DNA from: Stenotrophomonas maltophilia
GTDB taxonomy: Bacteria > Pseudomonadota > Gammaproteobacteria > Xanthomonadales > Xanthomonadaceae
Direction of reading: 5' to 3'
DNA length: 64,000 nt
Assembly (NCBI GenBank): GCA_009912235.1
Contig: WNDS01000003.1
Location: 372,001 to 436,000 of the forward strand
Shown in pieces: positions 8,579 through 17,441 of the stretch (position 1 is the first letter of the stretch; the number at the start of each line of letters is the position of its first letter). The position numbers were made by a program, and so were the translations under genes. Under the pieces are notes generated by a model, which saw only the letters and a program-made list of their open reading frames with translations, was not told the DNA's origin and made no database searches.

Positions 8579-8621
8579 ATGGGGTCAGAGCCTTTTCCTG
8601 CGGAAAAGGCTCTGACCCCAT
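8579..8621. repeat. Perfect 20-bp inverted repeat of the GGGGTCAGA family
   Basis: The left arm starts ATGGGGTCAGAGCC and its exact 20-bp complement follows after a 3-base loop. Related but non-identical palindromes sit at 54255-54292, 54343-54382 and 61535-61565. All keep outer GGGGTCAGA/TCTGACCCC ends while the inner stem varies. It is distinct from the GTAG elements. It ends 9 bp from the gnd stop and could also help end that transcript. Confidence 0.92.
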
Positions 8622-8629
8622 TGCGGGGC

Positions 8630-9535
8630 TTACGACTTCTTGATGGCGTGGCCGCCGAACTCGTTGCGCATCGCCGCCAACAGGCGGTCGGTAAACGAAT
8701 TGGCTTCGCGCGAACGCAGGCGTTCCAGCAGCGACAGGGTGATCACCGGTGCCGGCACGTCCAGCGCGATGGCTTCGGCTACGGTCCAGCGGCCTTCGCC
8801 GGAATCTTCCACATACGGGGCGATGCCTTCCAGCGACGGATTGCGCGTCAGCGCTTCGGCACTCAGGTCCAGCAGCCACGAGCGCACCACGCTGCCATGG
8901 CGCCAGACTTCAGCCACCTGGGCCAGGTCCAGTTCCATTTCCTGCTTGCGCTCCATCAGCGCGAAGCCTTCGGCGTAGGCCTGCATCATTCCGTACTCGA
9001 TGCCGTTGTGGACCATCTTGGTGAAGTGGCCGGCACCGGCCGGGCCCACGCGCGCCCAGCCGCGGTCTTCGCCCGGGGCCAGCGTGCGCAGCAGCGGCGT
9101 GATCTGTTCAACCACGGCCGCATCGCCGCCCACCATCAGGCTGTAGCCTTTCTGCAGGCCCCAGATGCCGCCGCTGGTGCCGCAGTCCACGTAGCCCAGG
9201 TCATCCTCGGCCAGTGCCTTGGCACGGCGGATCGAGTCCTGGTAGTTGGAGTTGCCGCCGTCGATAACGATATCGCCTTCGGCCAGGTGCGGGGTCAGCT
9301 CGCCCAGCGTCTGGTCGACTGTTTCACCGGCCGGCACCATCAGCCACACCACGCGCGGCACCGGCAGTGCGGCCACGGCGGCAGCCAGCGAATCAACCAC
9401 CTCCAGGCCGGCCTCGGCGGCGCGCTGGCGCGCACTTTCGCCCGGGTCATAGCCGACCACGCGGTGGCCGCCGCGGTGCAGGCGCTGGGCCATGTTGGCG
9501 CCCATGCGGCCAAGGCCGATCATTGCAATATCCAT
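8630..9535 (-). CDS. gnd: 6-phosphogluconate dehydrogenase, decarboxylating, short (NAD-type) form
   Basis: 301 residues, typical of the short 6PGDH class rather than the 470-residue E. coli type. The N terminus has the dinucleotide motif IGLGRMGANMAQRL with an Asp (YDPGE) at the end of the second strand, which favours NAD. Later come WLMVPAG, VIDGGNSNYQDS, the signature GTSGGIWG, and the catalytic GPAGAGHFTKMVHNGIEYG with Lys. It oxidises 6-phosphogluconate to ribulose-5-phosphate and CO2. The start at 9535 has AAGGTG upstream. The next gene upstream ends 10 bp away, but no functional link between them is evident. Confidence 0.93.
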   Translation of the reverse strand: MDIAMIGLGRMGANMAQRLHRGGHRVVGYDPGESARQRAAEAGLEVVDSLAAAVAALPVPRVVWLMVPAGETVDQTLGELTPHLAEGDIVIDGGNSNYQDSIRRAKALAEDDLGYVDCGTSGGIWGLQKGYSLMVGGDAAVVEQITPLLRTLAPGEDRGWARVGPAGAGHFTKMVHNGIEYGMMQAYAEGFALMERKQEMELDLAQVAEVWRHGSVVRSWLLDLSAEALTRNPSLEGIAPYVEDSGEGRWTVAEAIALDVPAPVITLSLLERLRSREANSFTDRLLAAMRNEFGGHAIKKS

Positions 9536-9545
9536 TGTTTCACCT

Positions 9546-10796
9546 TCAGTTGGGGTCGGAAGTCAGGCTGCCTGGCTGGCGGGTCGCCGCGCAGTGGCCC
9601 AGTTGCGCCTCGCGCCAGCGCCGGTAGAGCGTGGTATGCAGATTGTGCAACGCCAGGTCGATGGAAAACGGCGTGCGCGGGTTGCGGTCAAGCAGGCGGG
9701 TTACGTGGTAGCCGATGGGACGTATACCGCGTGGATGCACATAGATCACGAACTGCTGGTAGAATGGATCGTCCAGCAGCTGGTCCATGCGTTCCACCAC
9801 GGGCCGGTAGCGTGGCGACAGCTGCGCGCGCAGGCCGGGGTCGCGCTCGAACAGCAGGCGTTCGAAGTAGCGCTGGCCCAGCCGCGGAATGCCCTGCGCC
9901 AGCTGCCACAGTTCGCGGTTACGCTGGTCGTACCAGGCAAAGCCGCCGTGTGCGGCCAGCGCCTGCGCGGCCTGTTCGCCCACATCGACCACGATCAAAT
10001 TTTCCGCCTGGTTGCTCAGGTCGTCCAACGTGGCGGCGTCGAACACATGTTCGATGAAACCGGGCACGCCGACGAAGGCCTGCCGGCCAAGCGCGGCGGT
10101 GCGCACCGCCTTGCCATCGGCCAGGTAATCGCCGGCATGCGCGCCAAGCAGGATGCTGTCGGTGTCGTGCAGGCTGAGGAAGGTGCCGATGGACAGTTCG
10201 GCCGGGGTGAACTCGGCATCGAAGGCCGCATCGCCATACAGCTCGCGCTGGGTGGCCAGCTGTGCGACCTGGCGGCCGACCCCGCATTCGGCGCGCACGC
10301 TGCCGCTGTAGAAGGTCTGCAGCGCGCGGCTGTTGCCCGCGCTGGGGGCAAAGCCGCGGCCGAAACTGCGGAAGCGCTGCCAGCCCTTGGCCTGCGCGCC
10401 ACCGGCACCGAAGCCGATCCAGCCCAGCTGCGGGCCGGAGAAACGGAAACCGGCATTGGCCTGCGGCGCCTGCGCTGCACGTTGCGCGGCAGCACCCAGT
10501 TCGAAGCTGTAGGCGCAGACCGTAGCCGGGTCATCCAGCAGCTGCTGCAGCAGCGCCTCGCGCGCGGCAGCCGGCAACGTTGCCGGCCAGCGCACCTGCA
10601 GATCGCCAGCGGCCTGCGCCTGGGCCAGCGTGGCGCGCTGGCAGACCGGCGCGCAGTGCACCTGCGGGGTGGCCACCGCAGCGGTCTCGAAGCGCCAGCC
10701 CAGGCGCTGCAGCAGGCCCTGCGTGCAGTCGCCCGCCGCCATTCCGCTCAGCGGCCAGGCCAGCAGCAGGGCCAGGCCCATCGCCCTGCCGCGCAC
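9546..10796 (-). CDS. Exported protein of unknown function
   Basis: 416 residues with a Sec-type signal (MGLALLLAWPLSGMAAG) and no further membrane helix. I do not recognise a domain. The mature protein has paired cysteines near the N terminus (CTQ, CAPVC) and a C-terminal region FVIYVHPRGIRPIGYHVTRL followed by helical ends. A GTG at 10796 gives the signal a basic n-region (MRGRAM...), while an ATG at 10781 also has a usable AGGG ahead of it. It follows the DUF2242 lipoprotein gene after 2 bp, so the two form one unit and probably act together in the envelope. Confidence 0.75.
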   Translation of the reverse strand: MRGRAMGLALLLAWPLSGMAAGDCTQGLLQRLGWRFETAAVATPQVHCAPVCQRATLAQAQAAGDLQVRWPATLPAAAREALLQQLLDDPATVCAYSFELGAAAQRAAQAPQANAGFRFSGPQLGWIGFGAGGAQAKGWQRFRSFGRGFAPSAGNSRALQTFYSGSVRAECGVGRQVAQLATQRELYGDAAFDAEFTPAELSIGTFLSLHDTDSILLGAHAGDYLADGKAVRTAALGRQAFVGVPGFIEHVFDAATLDDLSNQAENLIVVDVGEQAAQALAAHGGFAWYDQRNRELWQLAQGIPRLGQRYFERLLFERDPGLRAQLSPRYRPVVERMDQLLDDPFYQQFVIYVHPRGIRPIGYHVTRLLDRNPRTPFSIDLALHNLHTTLYRRWREAQLGHCAATRQPGSLTSDPN

Positions 10797-10798
10797 GC

Positions 10799-11464
10799 TC
10801 AGCCCTGGCCCGCCGCCGGCGAGGTTGCGGTGGGCGCCTGCGCGGGTTCCTGCACCGGCTCCGGTGCAGGCAACGTGCTAGCAGGCACGCTGGCAGGCGC
10901 TGCGGTGGGCGGAGCAGGTGTGGGTGCCGGCGTGGGTGCCGGCGCCGCTGCGGCCGCCGGCAGGTACTGCTGCAGGCGTTCGAAGAAACGCTTGTAGAAC
11001 GCGGCGTCCACCACGGTGCTGCTGGCCACTTTCACCAGCGAATCGTCGTTGCTGCCGAACGGCAGCGATACCGAGCCGATCGCACCCACGCCGACGCTGG
11101 CCGAGGTCGGGCTCTTCTTCAGCGCGTAGCGGTCCTGCACGGCGCTGACGAACACCAGGGCCTGGCTGCCACGCGGGGCGCAGGAAATGCGCAGCACCAG
11201 CTGCTCGTGCTCGTCATCGCGCGGCTGGAAATTCTTGTTGCCCTCCACCGTGCTGTCGTCGGCGCGCGCCACCGCATAGCCCTGGCTGAGCAGGGTGCGC
11301 CGGGCGGCTTCGCAGGCCTCGGCGGGCTTGCCATCGACGGTGCGCGAGAAGGTATCGCCGGAATCGAAGGTTTCGCGCAGCACGGTGCTGTCGGCGGCGC
11401 GGCCACCACAGCCGGCCAGCACGAGCGGCAGCAGCGCGGTGGTGATCAGGATGCGGGTCCGCAT
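10799..11464 (-). CDS. DUF2242-family lipoprotein
   Basis: From the ATG at 11464 the protein begins MRTRILITTALLPLVLAGCGG, a clear lipobox with Cys at about 18. The ATG has AGGAGT close upstream and is preferred to an in-frame ATG 10 codons earlier. The middle matches the DUF2242 pattern as I recall it (DTFSRTVDG, ACEAARRTLLSQGYAV, RGSQALVFVSAVQDRYALKK). The last ~50 residues are a low-complexity Pro/Ala/Thr tail (PAPTPAPTPAPP). Function is unknown. It is transcribed with the 416-residue exported protein. Confidence 0.72.
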   Translation of the reverse strand: MRTRILITTALLPLVLAGCGGRAADSTVLRETFDSGDTFSRTVDGKPAEACEAARRTLLSQGYAVARADDSTVEGNKNFQPRDDEHEQLVLRISCAPRGSQALVFVSAVQDRYALKKSPTSASVGVGAIGSVSLPFGSNDDSLVKVASSTVVDAAFYKRFFERLQQYLPAAAAAPAPTPAPTPAPPTAAPASVPASTLPAPEPVQEPAQAPTATSPAAGQG

Positions 11465-11598
11465 GGGGACTCCTGCCAAGGGGCGAGCGGGCAAGCATAG
11501 CGCCGCCGCCGTATGCAGCAGGTCGAAGGCCAGGCTACGGCTGCAGCGACGCCGCCGGCCGCTGTACGCGATTCATGCCCGCGCCTGCGCCACCAAAC

Positions 11599-11627
11599 GA
11601 ACAGGGCCGGCAATGCCGGCCCTGTTC
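11599..11627. terminator. Hairpin terminator downstream of prc
   Basis: GAACAGGGCCGGC and its complement form an almost loop-free hairpin 26 bp after the prc stop. On the minus strand it is followed by TTCGTTTGG, a weak T-rich tail. It can work in that direction for prc. Confidence 0.65.
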
Positions 11628-11652
11628 CAGGTTCCTGCCAAGGCCGTGCCGG

Positions 11653-13830
11653 TCAGTCGGCCCAGCGCCCGGCACCGGTGGACTGCGGCAGCACCTGGGC
11701 CGACAGCGGGCGGTCGTTCTCCAGCAGGTTCACCGCATCGGACAGGATCGAGGCCGATTCACGCAGCAGCGGGTCCGGGCGCTTCTCGGCAGCCTTCTCG
11801 CGGGCGGCATCCTTGACGATGTCGCGCTCGTTGCCGGTCAGGCCGTCGTCGCTGCTGTCATCGGCCAGCGGGTCCAGGTCCAGGCCCAGTTCCTTGCGCA
11901 CCTGCTGGCGCTCCTTGCGCTGGGTGTCCTGTCGGTCGCGCTCGGTGCGGCGCTCGGCCTCGTTGAGCGAGACGTACTTCTTGGCGGCCTCGGTACGGAA
12001 CTGCTGCACGTCCTCGTTCCACCACTGGAACTCGCGGTCGCTGGCGATGCGGGTGTCGTGGCGCTGTTCCAGCTTCGGCAGCAGCGGCGCGAAGTTGCCG
12101 TACTGGGTGTGCGGCACCGCGGCGATGCGGGTCCACGGCAGCGCGTTGTCGTAGGTGCTCTCGCCGTATTCGGTGGCGTCGACGCTGGCCGGGAAGGACA
12201 CGTCCGGCACCACGCCCTTGTGCTGGGTGCTGCTGCCGCTGATGCGGAAGAACTGGGCGATGGTCAGCTTCACCTGGCCGAAGCGCTGGGTTTCACCGCT
12301 CGGCCAGCGGTCCAGGTCGACGATGTTCTGCACGGTGCCCTTGCCGAAGCTGGTTTCACCGATGATCAGGCCGCGGCCGTAATCCTGGATGGCGCCGGCG
12401 AAGATTTCCGAGGCCGAGGCCGAACCACGGTTGATCAGCACCGCCAGCGGGCCGTCCCAGGCCACGGCCGGGTTGCGGTCGCTGTTGACGGTGACGCGGC
12501 CACCGGCCTCGCGCACCTGCACCACCGGGCCCTGCTCAATGAACAGGCCGGTCAGCTCGATGGCTTCATCCAGCGAACCGCCGCCGTTGTTGCGCAGGTC
12601 CAGCACCACGCCGTCCAGCTTGTCGTTCTTGAACCCGGCCAACAGCTTGGCCACGTCGCGGGTGGCCGAGGCGTAATCCGCCGCATTGCGGCGACGGCCT
12701 TCGAAGTCCTGGTAGAAGGTCGGCAGCTTGATCACACCGACCTTGCGCGCCGGTTCGCCGTTGGCGGCCGGGATGGTCAGCGTTTCGCCCTTGGCGGCCT
12801 GTTCGGCCAGACGCACCTTCTGCCGGGTCAACAGCAGGGTGTGGTGCTTGCCGTCCACGCCTTCGGCAGCCGGAATGAATTCCAGCTTGACCTGGGTGTC
12901 CTTGGCGCCGCGGATCTTGGCCACCACGTCATCGATGTGCCAGCCGATCACATCCTCCACCTGGCCGGTCTTGCCCTGGCCGACGCCGACGATGCGGTCG
13001 CCCGGCTTCAGCGTGCCGTCCACGGAGGCCGGGCCGCCGGCGATGACCTCGCGGATCACCACCATGTCGTCCTGGCGTTGCAGCTGCGCACCGATGCCTT
13101 CCAGCGACAGCGACATGGCCTGGTTGAAGTTCTCGGCCGTGCGCGGGGTGAAGTAGTCGGTGTGCGGGTCGACGGCGCTGGTGTAGGCGTTCATGAAGAA
13201 CTGGAAGATGTATTCACCCTTCAGTTCGTTCACCGACTTTTCCAGCGTGGCGTAACGCTTGTCCAGCGTCTTGCGGATGTCGTCGGGCTTCTTGCCGGCC
13301 AGCTTTAGGCGCAGCCAGTCGTTCTTGACCGACTTGCGCCACAGCTCGTCCAGCTCGGCGTTGCTTGCCGCCCACGGCACCTTCTTGCGGTCGTACTCGA
13401 ACTTCTCGTCGAGGGTGAAGTCCGGTTCCTGCTTCAGCAGCTTGCGGGCATAGCCCGCGCGCTCACCGACGCGCTGCTTGTAGGCCGAGAACACCTGGAA
13501 GGCCGGTTCCAGCTCGCCGCCACGGATGGCGTTGGCGATGCCCGCTTCGAACGGCGCAAAGCGCGCCACGTCGGCCTGGGTGAAGTACTGCTTGCCGCCG
13601 TCCAGCGTTTCCAGGTAGCGCTTGAAGACATCCTTGGAGGTGGCTTCGTCCAGCGCGCGCGGCCGGTAGGCATAGCGGCTGTCGGACAGCAGGCCGTAGA
13701 CCAGCTTGGAGGTGGTCACCTGGTCGGCGGTCGCCGCGGCCGGCAGCGCCGGCGAGTCGGCCTTGGCCGACAACGCCAGCGGGGCGCACAGCGCCAGGGC
13801 CATCAGGAGTGCGGGGGCTTTGAATTTCAT
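11653..13830 (-). CDS. prc: Carboxy-terminal (tail-specific) processing protease
   Basis: 725 residues with a signal peptide (MKFKAPALLMALALCAPLALSAKA), so the enzyme is periplasmic. A helical N-terminal region precedes a PDZ domain (about 240-320, GIGAQLQRQDDMVVIREV, GGPASVDGTLKPGDRI). The S41 catalytic core follows, with VLDLRNNGGGSLDEA, the nucleophile Ser in GSASASEIFAGA and the general-base Lys in GETSFGKGTVQ. The C-terminal ~150 residues are charged and helical, as in E. coli Prc. It clears SsrA-tagged and damaged periplasmic proteins and, in E. coli, degrades the peptidoglycan hydrolase MepS, so it fits the wall genes nearby. Confidence 0.95.
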   Translation of the reverse strand: MKFKAPALLMALALCAPLALSAKADSPALPAAATADQVTTSKLVYGLLSDSRYAYRPRALDEATSKDVFKRYLETLDGGKQYFTQADVARFAPFEAGIANAIRGGELEPAFQVFSAYKQRVGERAGYARKLLKQEPDFTLDEKFEYDRKKVPWAASNAELDELWRKSVKNDWLRLKLAGKKPDDIRKTLDKRYATLEKSVNELKGEYIFQFFMNAYTSAVDPHTDYFTPRTAENFNQAMSLSLEGIGAQLQRQDDMVVIREVIAGGPASVDGTLKPGDRIVGVGQGKTGQVEDVIGWHIDDVVAKIRGAKDTQVKLEFIPAAEGVDGKHHTLLLTRQKVRLAEQAAKGETLTIPAANGEPARKVGVIKLPTFYQDFEGRRRNAADYASATRDVAKLLAGFKNDKLDGVVLDLRNNGGGSLDEAIELTGLFIEQGPVVQVREAGGRVTVNSDRNPAVAWDGPLAVLINRGSASASEIFAGAIQDYGRGLIIGETSFGKGTVQNIVDLDRWPSGETQRFGQVKLTIAQFFRISGSSTQHKGVVPDVSFPASVDATEYGESTYDNALPWTRIAAVPHTQYGNFAPLLPKLEQRHDTRIASDREFQWWNEDVQQFRTEAAKKYVSLNEAERRTERDRQDTQRKERQQVRKELGLDLDPLADDSSDDGLTGNERDIVKDAAREKAAEKRPDPLLRESASILSDAVNLLENDRPLSAQVLPQSTGAGRWAD

Positions 13831-14033
13831 GGACGTGCTCGAAGGCGCCTTGCCAAGGGGGAGACTGTAGGGTGTTCAGACACCACGACAGTGCCGAAAG
13901 TTGCCGGGTTTGTCACCCGCCCACGACCGGTGGAAAACCAGCCTATCCGGGCCGGTGTAGCAAATTGTGAATGGCCGGGAAGCGTCCTCCGGGACACCGG
14001 CTGTCAGATTGCCGATGGCATCGGGTGGAGAGC

Positions 14034-14050
14034 CCCCTGAGTCAGGGGGC
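14034..14050 (-). terminator. Hairpin overlapping the lipA stop codon
   Basis: CCCCCTGA and TCAGGGGG form a perfect hairpin; the lipA TGA (14042-14044) lies in the stem. No T-run follows, so this is at most a weak terminator or a 3'-end stabiliser. Confidence 0.45.
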
Positions 14051-15088
14051 GGCCGCGAAGCGGCGGGGTGTGGGTGGTGGTAAGCCGGGGCCCTTGGCCT
14101 GCACGTCGGCGTGGTACGACGAGCGCACCATCGGGCCGGAGGCCACGTGGCTGAAGCCCAGCTCGTAGCCGTAGTCTTCCAGCGCCTGGTAGTCCTCGGG
14201 CGTCCAGTACTTCAGCACCGGGTGGTGGTGCGCGGTCGGCTGCAGGTACTGGCCGATGGTGATCATGTCCACGTCGTGCGCACGCAGGTCGCGCAGGGTG
14301 GCCTTGATCTGTTCGAAGTCTTCGCCCAGGCCGAGCATGATGCCCGACTTGGTCGGCACACCCGGGTGCTGCGCCTTGAAGTTCTTCAGCAGGTTCAGCG
14401 ACCACTGGTAGTCGGCACCGGGGCGCACGTTGCGGTACAGGTCCGGCACGGTTTCGATGTTGTGGTTGAACACGTCCGGCGGGTTCTGCGCCAGGATCTC
14501 CAGCGCGCGCTCCATGCGGCCCTTGCCGCGGAAGTCCGGGGTCAGCACTTCGATGCGGGTACCCGGGGACTTTTCGCGGATGGCGGTGATGCAGTCGACG
14601 AAGTGCTGGGCACCGCCGTCGCGCAGGTCATCGCGGTCCACGCTGGTGACCACCACGTACTTCAGGCCCATGTCGGCCACGGTCTGGCCCAGGCTGGCCG
14701 GCTCGTTGGCATCGGGCGGCTTGGGGCGACCGTGGGCCACGTCGCAGAACGAGCAGCGGCGGGTGCAGACCTCGCCCAGGATCATGAAGGTGGCGGTGCC
14801 GTGGCCGAAGCATTCGTGGATGTTCGGGCAGCTGGCTTCCTCGCACACGGTCACCAGGCGGTTCTCGCGCAGCTTGGCCTTGAGCTGCTGCACGGCGTTG
14901 CCGGACGGGATGCGCACGCGGATCCAGGACGGCTTGCGCAGCACCGGCACGTCGGCGAATTGCACCGGCGAACGGTTGATCTTGTCACCGCCCAGCTGTT
15001 TGGCGCCGGCCTGCAGGGGCGCGGCAACGGGAGCGGTCTCGCCCTGCAGCATCTGCAGGGGAATGGAACGGGCAGTGGATTCAGTCAT
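14042..15088 (-). CDS. lipA: Lipoyl synthase (radical SAM)
   Basis: 348 residues. It inserts two sulfurs into protein-bound octanoyl chains. Both iron-sulfur clusters are visible: the auxiliary-cluster Cys set [12 protein letters not shown] and the radical-SAM set CTRRCSFC. The family motif [17 protein letters not shown] and the C-terminal [11 protein letters not shown] with its cluster Ser are also present. The protein ends in a short Pro-rich tail. The start lies 17 bp after lipB, in the operon ybeD-lipB-lipA, the usual order in gammaproteobacteria. Confidence 0.97.
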   Translation of the reverse strand: MTESTARSIPLQMLQGETAPVAAPLQAGAKQLGGDKINRSPVQFADVPVLRKPSWIRVRIPSGNAVQQLKAKLRENRLVTVCEEASCPNIHECFGHGTATFMILGEVCTRRCSFCDVAHGRPKPPDANEPASLGQTVADMGLKYVVVTSVDRDDLRDGGAQHFVDCITAIREKSPGTRIEVLTPDFRGKGRMERALEILAQNPPDVFNHNIETVPDLYRNVRPGADYQWSLNLLKNFKAQHPGVPTKSGIMLGLGEDFEQIKATLRDLRAHDVDMITIGQYLQPTAHHHPVLKYWTPEDYQALEDYGYELGFSHVASGPMVRSSYHADVQAKGPGLPPPTPRRFAAAP

Positions 15089-15105
15089 GGCGGTTCCGGC
15101 GGCGC

Positions 15106-15819
15106 TCAGGCCGTCTCAGACAAATCGGGCAGGTCGGGCGTGGTCTGCAGGGCCAGGCCGAACTGGCGGGCCAGGTGGTCCAGCAGTACCGGCTTGACGG
15201 CGTCCATTCCCGACGGACCCCCCAAGTCTACCACCGAGGTCACCTGCAGCCCCTGGTAGCCACAGGGGTTGATGCGGTGGAAGGGTTCCAGATCCATCGC
15301 CACGTTGAAGGACAGGCCATGGAAGGTGCAGCCGCGGCGCACGCGGATGCCCAGCGCGGCCGCCTTGGCCCCGCCGACGTAGACGCCCGGGGCGCCCTCG
15401 CGGCGTTCGGCGCCGATGTTCCATTCGTCCAGGGTGTCGATGATGGCCTGTTCGATGCGGCACACGTAGTCGCGCACGCCCACGCCCAGCCGCGGCAGGC
15501 GCAGCAGCGGGTAGACCACCAGCTGGCCGGGGCCGTGGTAGGTCACCTGGCCGCCGCGGTCCACGTGCAGCACGGGAATGTCGCCCGGGGCCAGCACGTG
15601 TTCTTCCTTGCCGGCCTGGCCCAGGGTGAACACCGGGTCGTGCTCGACCACCCAGAGTTCGTCCAGGGTGTCCTCGCCGCGCGCGTCGGTGAAACGCTGC
15701 ATCGCATGCCAGACCGGTGCATAGGCCTGGCGGCCGAGGTCGCGCACCAGCGCGGGGGTGGGCGCGGCCGCCGCAGCGGGCCCGGCCGGGGCGGCGCAGG
15801 CGGGGGCTACAGCGTCCAC
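15106..15819 (-). CDS. lipB: Octanoyl-[acyl carrier protein]:protein octanoyltransferase
   Basis: 237 residues with a 20-residue Ala/Pro-rich N-terminal extension. It transfers octanoate from ACP to lipoyl domains, which LipA then converts. Visible motifs are [30 protein letters not shown], and [15 protein letters not shown] with the invariant Lys. The nucleophile Cys sits in [11 protein letters not shown]. The start is GTG at 15819, inside the last codons of ybeD (13-bp overlap), so translation is probably coupled. Confidence 0.96.
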   Translation of the reverse strand: MDAVAPACAAPAGPAAAAAPTPALVRDLGRQAYAPVWHAMQRFTDARGEDTLDELWVVEHDPVFTLGQAGKEEHVLAPGDIPVLHVDRGGQVTYHGPGQLVVYPLLRLPRLGVGVRDYVCRIEQAIIDTLDEWNIGAERREGAPGVYVGGAKAAALGIRVRRGCTFHGLSFNVAMDLEPFHRINPCGYQGLQVTSVVDLGGPSGMDAVKPVLLDHLARQFGLALQTTPDLPDLSETA

Positions 15820-16085
15820 TTCACTTCCGGGTGGTCCCCCAGCGCCTGGTGGGCCAGGTCGTACTGCTCGCGGCTTTCAGCGCGGAACACCATGCGCACC
15901 GATACGTACTTGCCGTTGGAGGAGTGCTTCCAGCTGATGCGCTCGTTCACCACGTCGATGCCGGCGGACAGCAGCAGACGGGGCAGCTCATGCTCCAGGC
16001 CCCGGTTCGCCGCGCCCATTGCGCTGAGCTCGAACTGGCCGGGGAACTGGAAGCCGTGGTCGGGGTTGTCGGACTTGATTTCCAT
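15807..16085 (-). CDS. ybeD: YbeD family protein (DUF493)
   Basis: 92 residues from the ATG at 16085. The sequence [37 protein letters not shown] and [10 protein letters not shown] matches the small ACT-like DUF493 fold that precedes lipB in many gammaproteobacteria. The end overlaps the lipB start by 13 bp. A role in lipoate metabolism is assumed only from its conserved position; the biochemical function is unknown. Confidence 0.92.
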   Translation of the reverse strand: MEIKSDNPDHGFQFPGQFELSAMGAANRGLEHELPRLLLSAGIDVVNERISWKHSSNGKYVSVRMVFRAESREQYDLAHQALGDHPEVKWTL

Positions 16086-16275
16086 TGCGCGATTATGGGG
16101 ATGCCGGGCGCCGAACCCAAGCCTTGTCGAATCATGCGCACAGTGGCGGCGAACAGGTGCTGAAAAGGACGTTGTCACCAGCAAAACGGTCAAATGCATG
16201 CGCAGCTCTACCGCCGGCATCACGCCGTCACTACCCTGTACGCCATTAAACGGTCGAAACACCTGCTGGATGCCC

Positions 16276-17337
16276 ATGCATAAGCCCCTTGCCCTGTCTT
16301 CTGCCCTGGCCGGCCTGCTGTCCGTGGCCGCCACCCCGGCGCTGGCCGCCGAGCAGTGCGCTGCCGACGCGATGCGCAATTCCCCGCCGCAGGTGAACAT
16401 CCGGCTGGACAACGATCTGTTCGGTGGCCGCCACCAGGACCAGGGCTACACCAGCGGGGCGCTGCTGACCCTGGTCTCGCCCAACCTGGTGGACTACACC
16501 AGCGACCCCTGCCTGCCGCGGCTGGCGCGCTGGGTGAACAGCCACCTGGAGGCCCTGCACCCGGGCCGCTACGAGCAGCAGAACATGATCTTCACCGTCG
16601 GCCAGGCGCTGTACACGCCCACCGACGGCACCCGCCACGACCTGATCGAGGATGACCGCCCCTACGCCGGCGTGCTGATGGCCAGCTTCGGCTACAACGC
16701 ACGCAGCGGCGACCGCCTGCAGACCACCCAGCTGGGCCTGGGCGTGGTCGGCCCGTGGGCACAGGGCAAGCAGGTGCAGCAGGCCATCCATGAAGTGCTG
16801 GGCGACAAGAAGTTCGTGGGCTGGGACAACCAGCTGCACAACGAGCCGGTGTTCATGCTCACCCACGAGCGCATGCGCCGCTGGCCGGCCGATGCCAGCG
16901 TCAACGCGCAGGGCTGGGGCTGGGATGCCATCAGCCACTACGGTGGCGCGCTGGGCAACTTCCAGACCCACGCCAACCTGGGCGGCGAAGTGCGCTTTGG
17001 CTGGAAGCTGCCGGACGACTTCGGCAGCACGCCGCTGCGCCCGGCCGGCGAGAACATCGCGCCCAGCCGTGGCGGCCGCCCCGATGGCTGGTCCTGGCAC
17101 ATGTTCGTGACCACCGACGCGGCCTGGGTGCTGCGTGACATCACCCTGGACGGCAACACCTTCCGCAGCAGCCACAGCGTGGACAAGCGCCACGTGGTGG
17201 CCCAGGGCGGCTACGGCGTGGCGGTGATGTACGGGCGCTGGAAGTTCGCCGTGGCGTGCTACCACAGCACCCAGGAGTTCTACGGCCAGCGCGAGAAGCC
17301 GTTGTTCGGCAGCTTCACCATCAGCCGTTCGCTGTAG
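16276..17337 (+). CDS. lpxR: LpxR-like outer membrane lipid A deacylase (DUF2219)
   Basis: About 353 residues with a signal peptide (MHKPLALSSALAGLLSVAATPALAA) and a beta-barrel pattern. Family motifs are VNIRLDNDLFGGRHQDQGYTSG, which carries the Asn/Asp calcium and active-site residues, and DRPYAGVLMASFGY. LpxR removes the 3'-acyloxyacyl chain of lipid A. The family also contains members of unproven activity, so the reaction is inferred. ATG at 16270 or 16276 is possible; the latter gives the cleaner signal. The TAG stop is shared with a GTAG repeat. Confidence 0.85.
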   Translation: MHKPLALSSALAGLLSVAATPALAAEQCAADAMRNSPPQVNIRLDNDLFGGRHQDQGYTSGALLTLVSPNLVDYTSDPCLPRLARWVNSHLEALHPGRYEQQNMIFTVGQALYTPTDGTRHDLIEDDRPYAGVLMASFGYNARSGDRLQTTQLGLGVVGPWAQGKQVQQAIHEVLGDKKFVGWDNQLHNEPVFMLTHERMRRWPADASVNAQGWGWDAISHYGGALGNFQTHANLGGEVRFGWKLPDDFGSTPLRPAGENIAPSRGGRPDGWSWHMFVTTDAAWVLRDITLDGNTFRSSHSVDKRHVVAQGGYGVAVMYGRWKFAVACYHSTQEFYGQREKPLFGSFTISRSL

Positions 17338-17362
17338 GCCGGTGCCGGCCGTTGGCCGGCAC
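17334..17362 (+). repeat. SMAG-type palindrome overlapping the lpxR stop codon
   Basis: The element reads GTAG followed by the palindrome GCCGGCCGTTGGCCGGC. Its GTAG supplies the TAG stop (17335-17337) of the deacylase gene. It lies about 30 bp before a hairpin terminator. Confidence 0.8.
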
Positions 17363-17392
17363 ACCAGCACGACCCACATCCCGCCCCAAACA

Positions 17393-17419
17393 AAAAGGCC
17401 GGCTTTCGCCGGCCTTTTC
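17393..17419. terminator. Bidirectional terminator between lpxR and the PBP5/6 gene
   Basis: AAAAGGCCGGC-TTT-CGCCGGCCTTTT is a strong hairpin with A/T runs on both sides, so it can serve both convergent genes. Confidence 0.9.
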
Positions 17420-17441
17420 ATTCACCGCGCCAGGGCGTGGC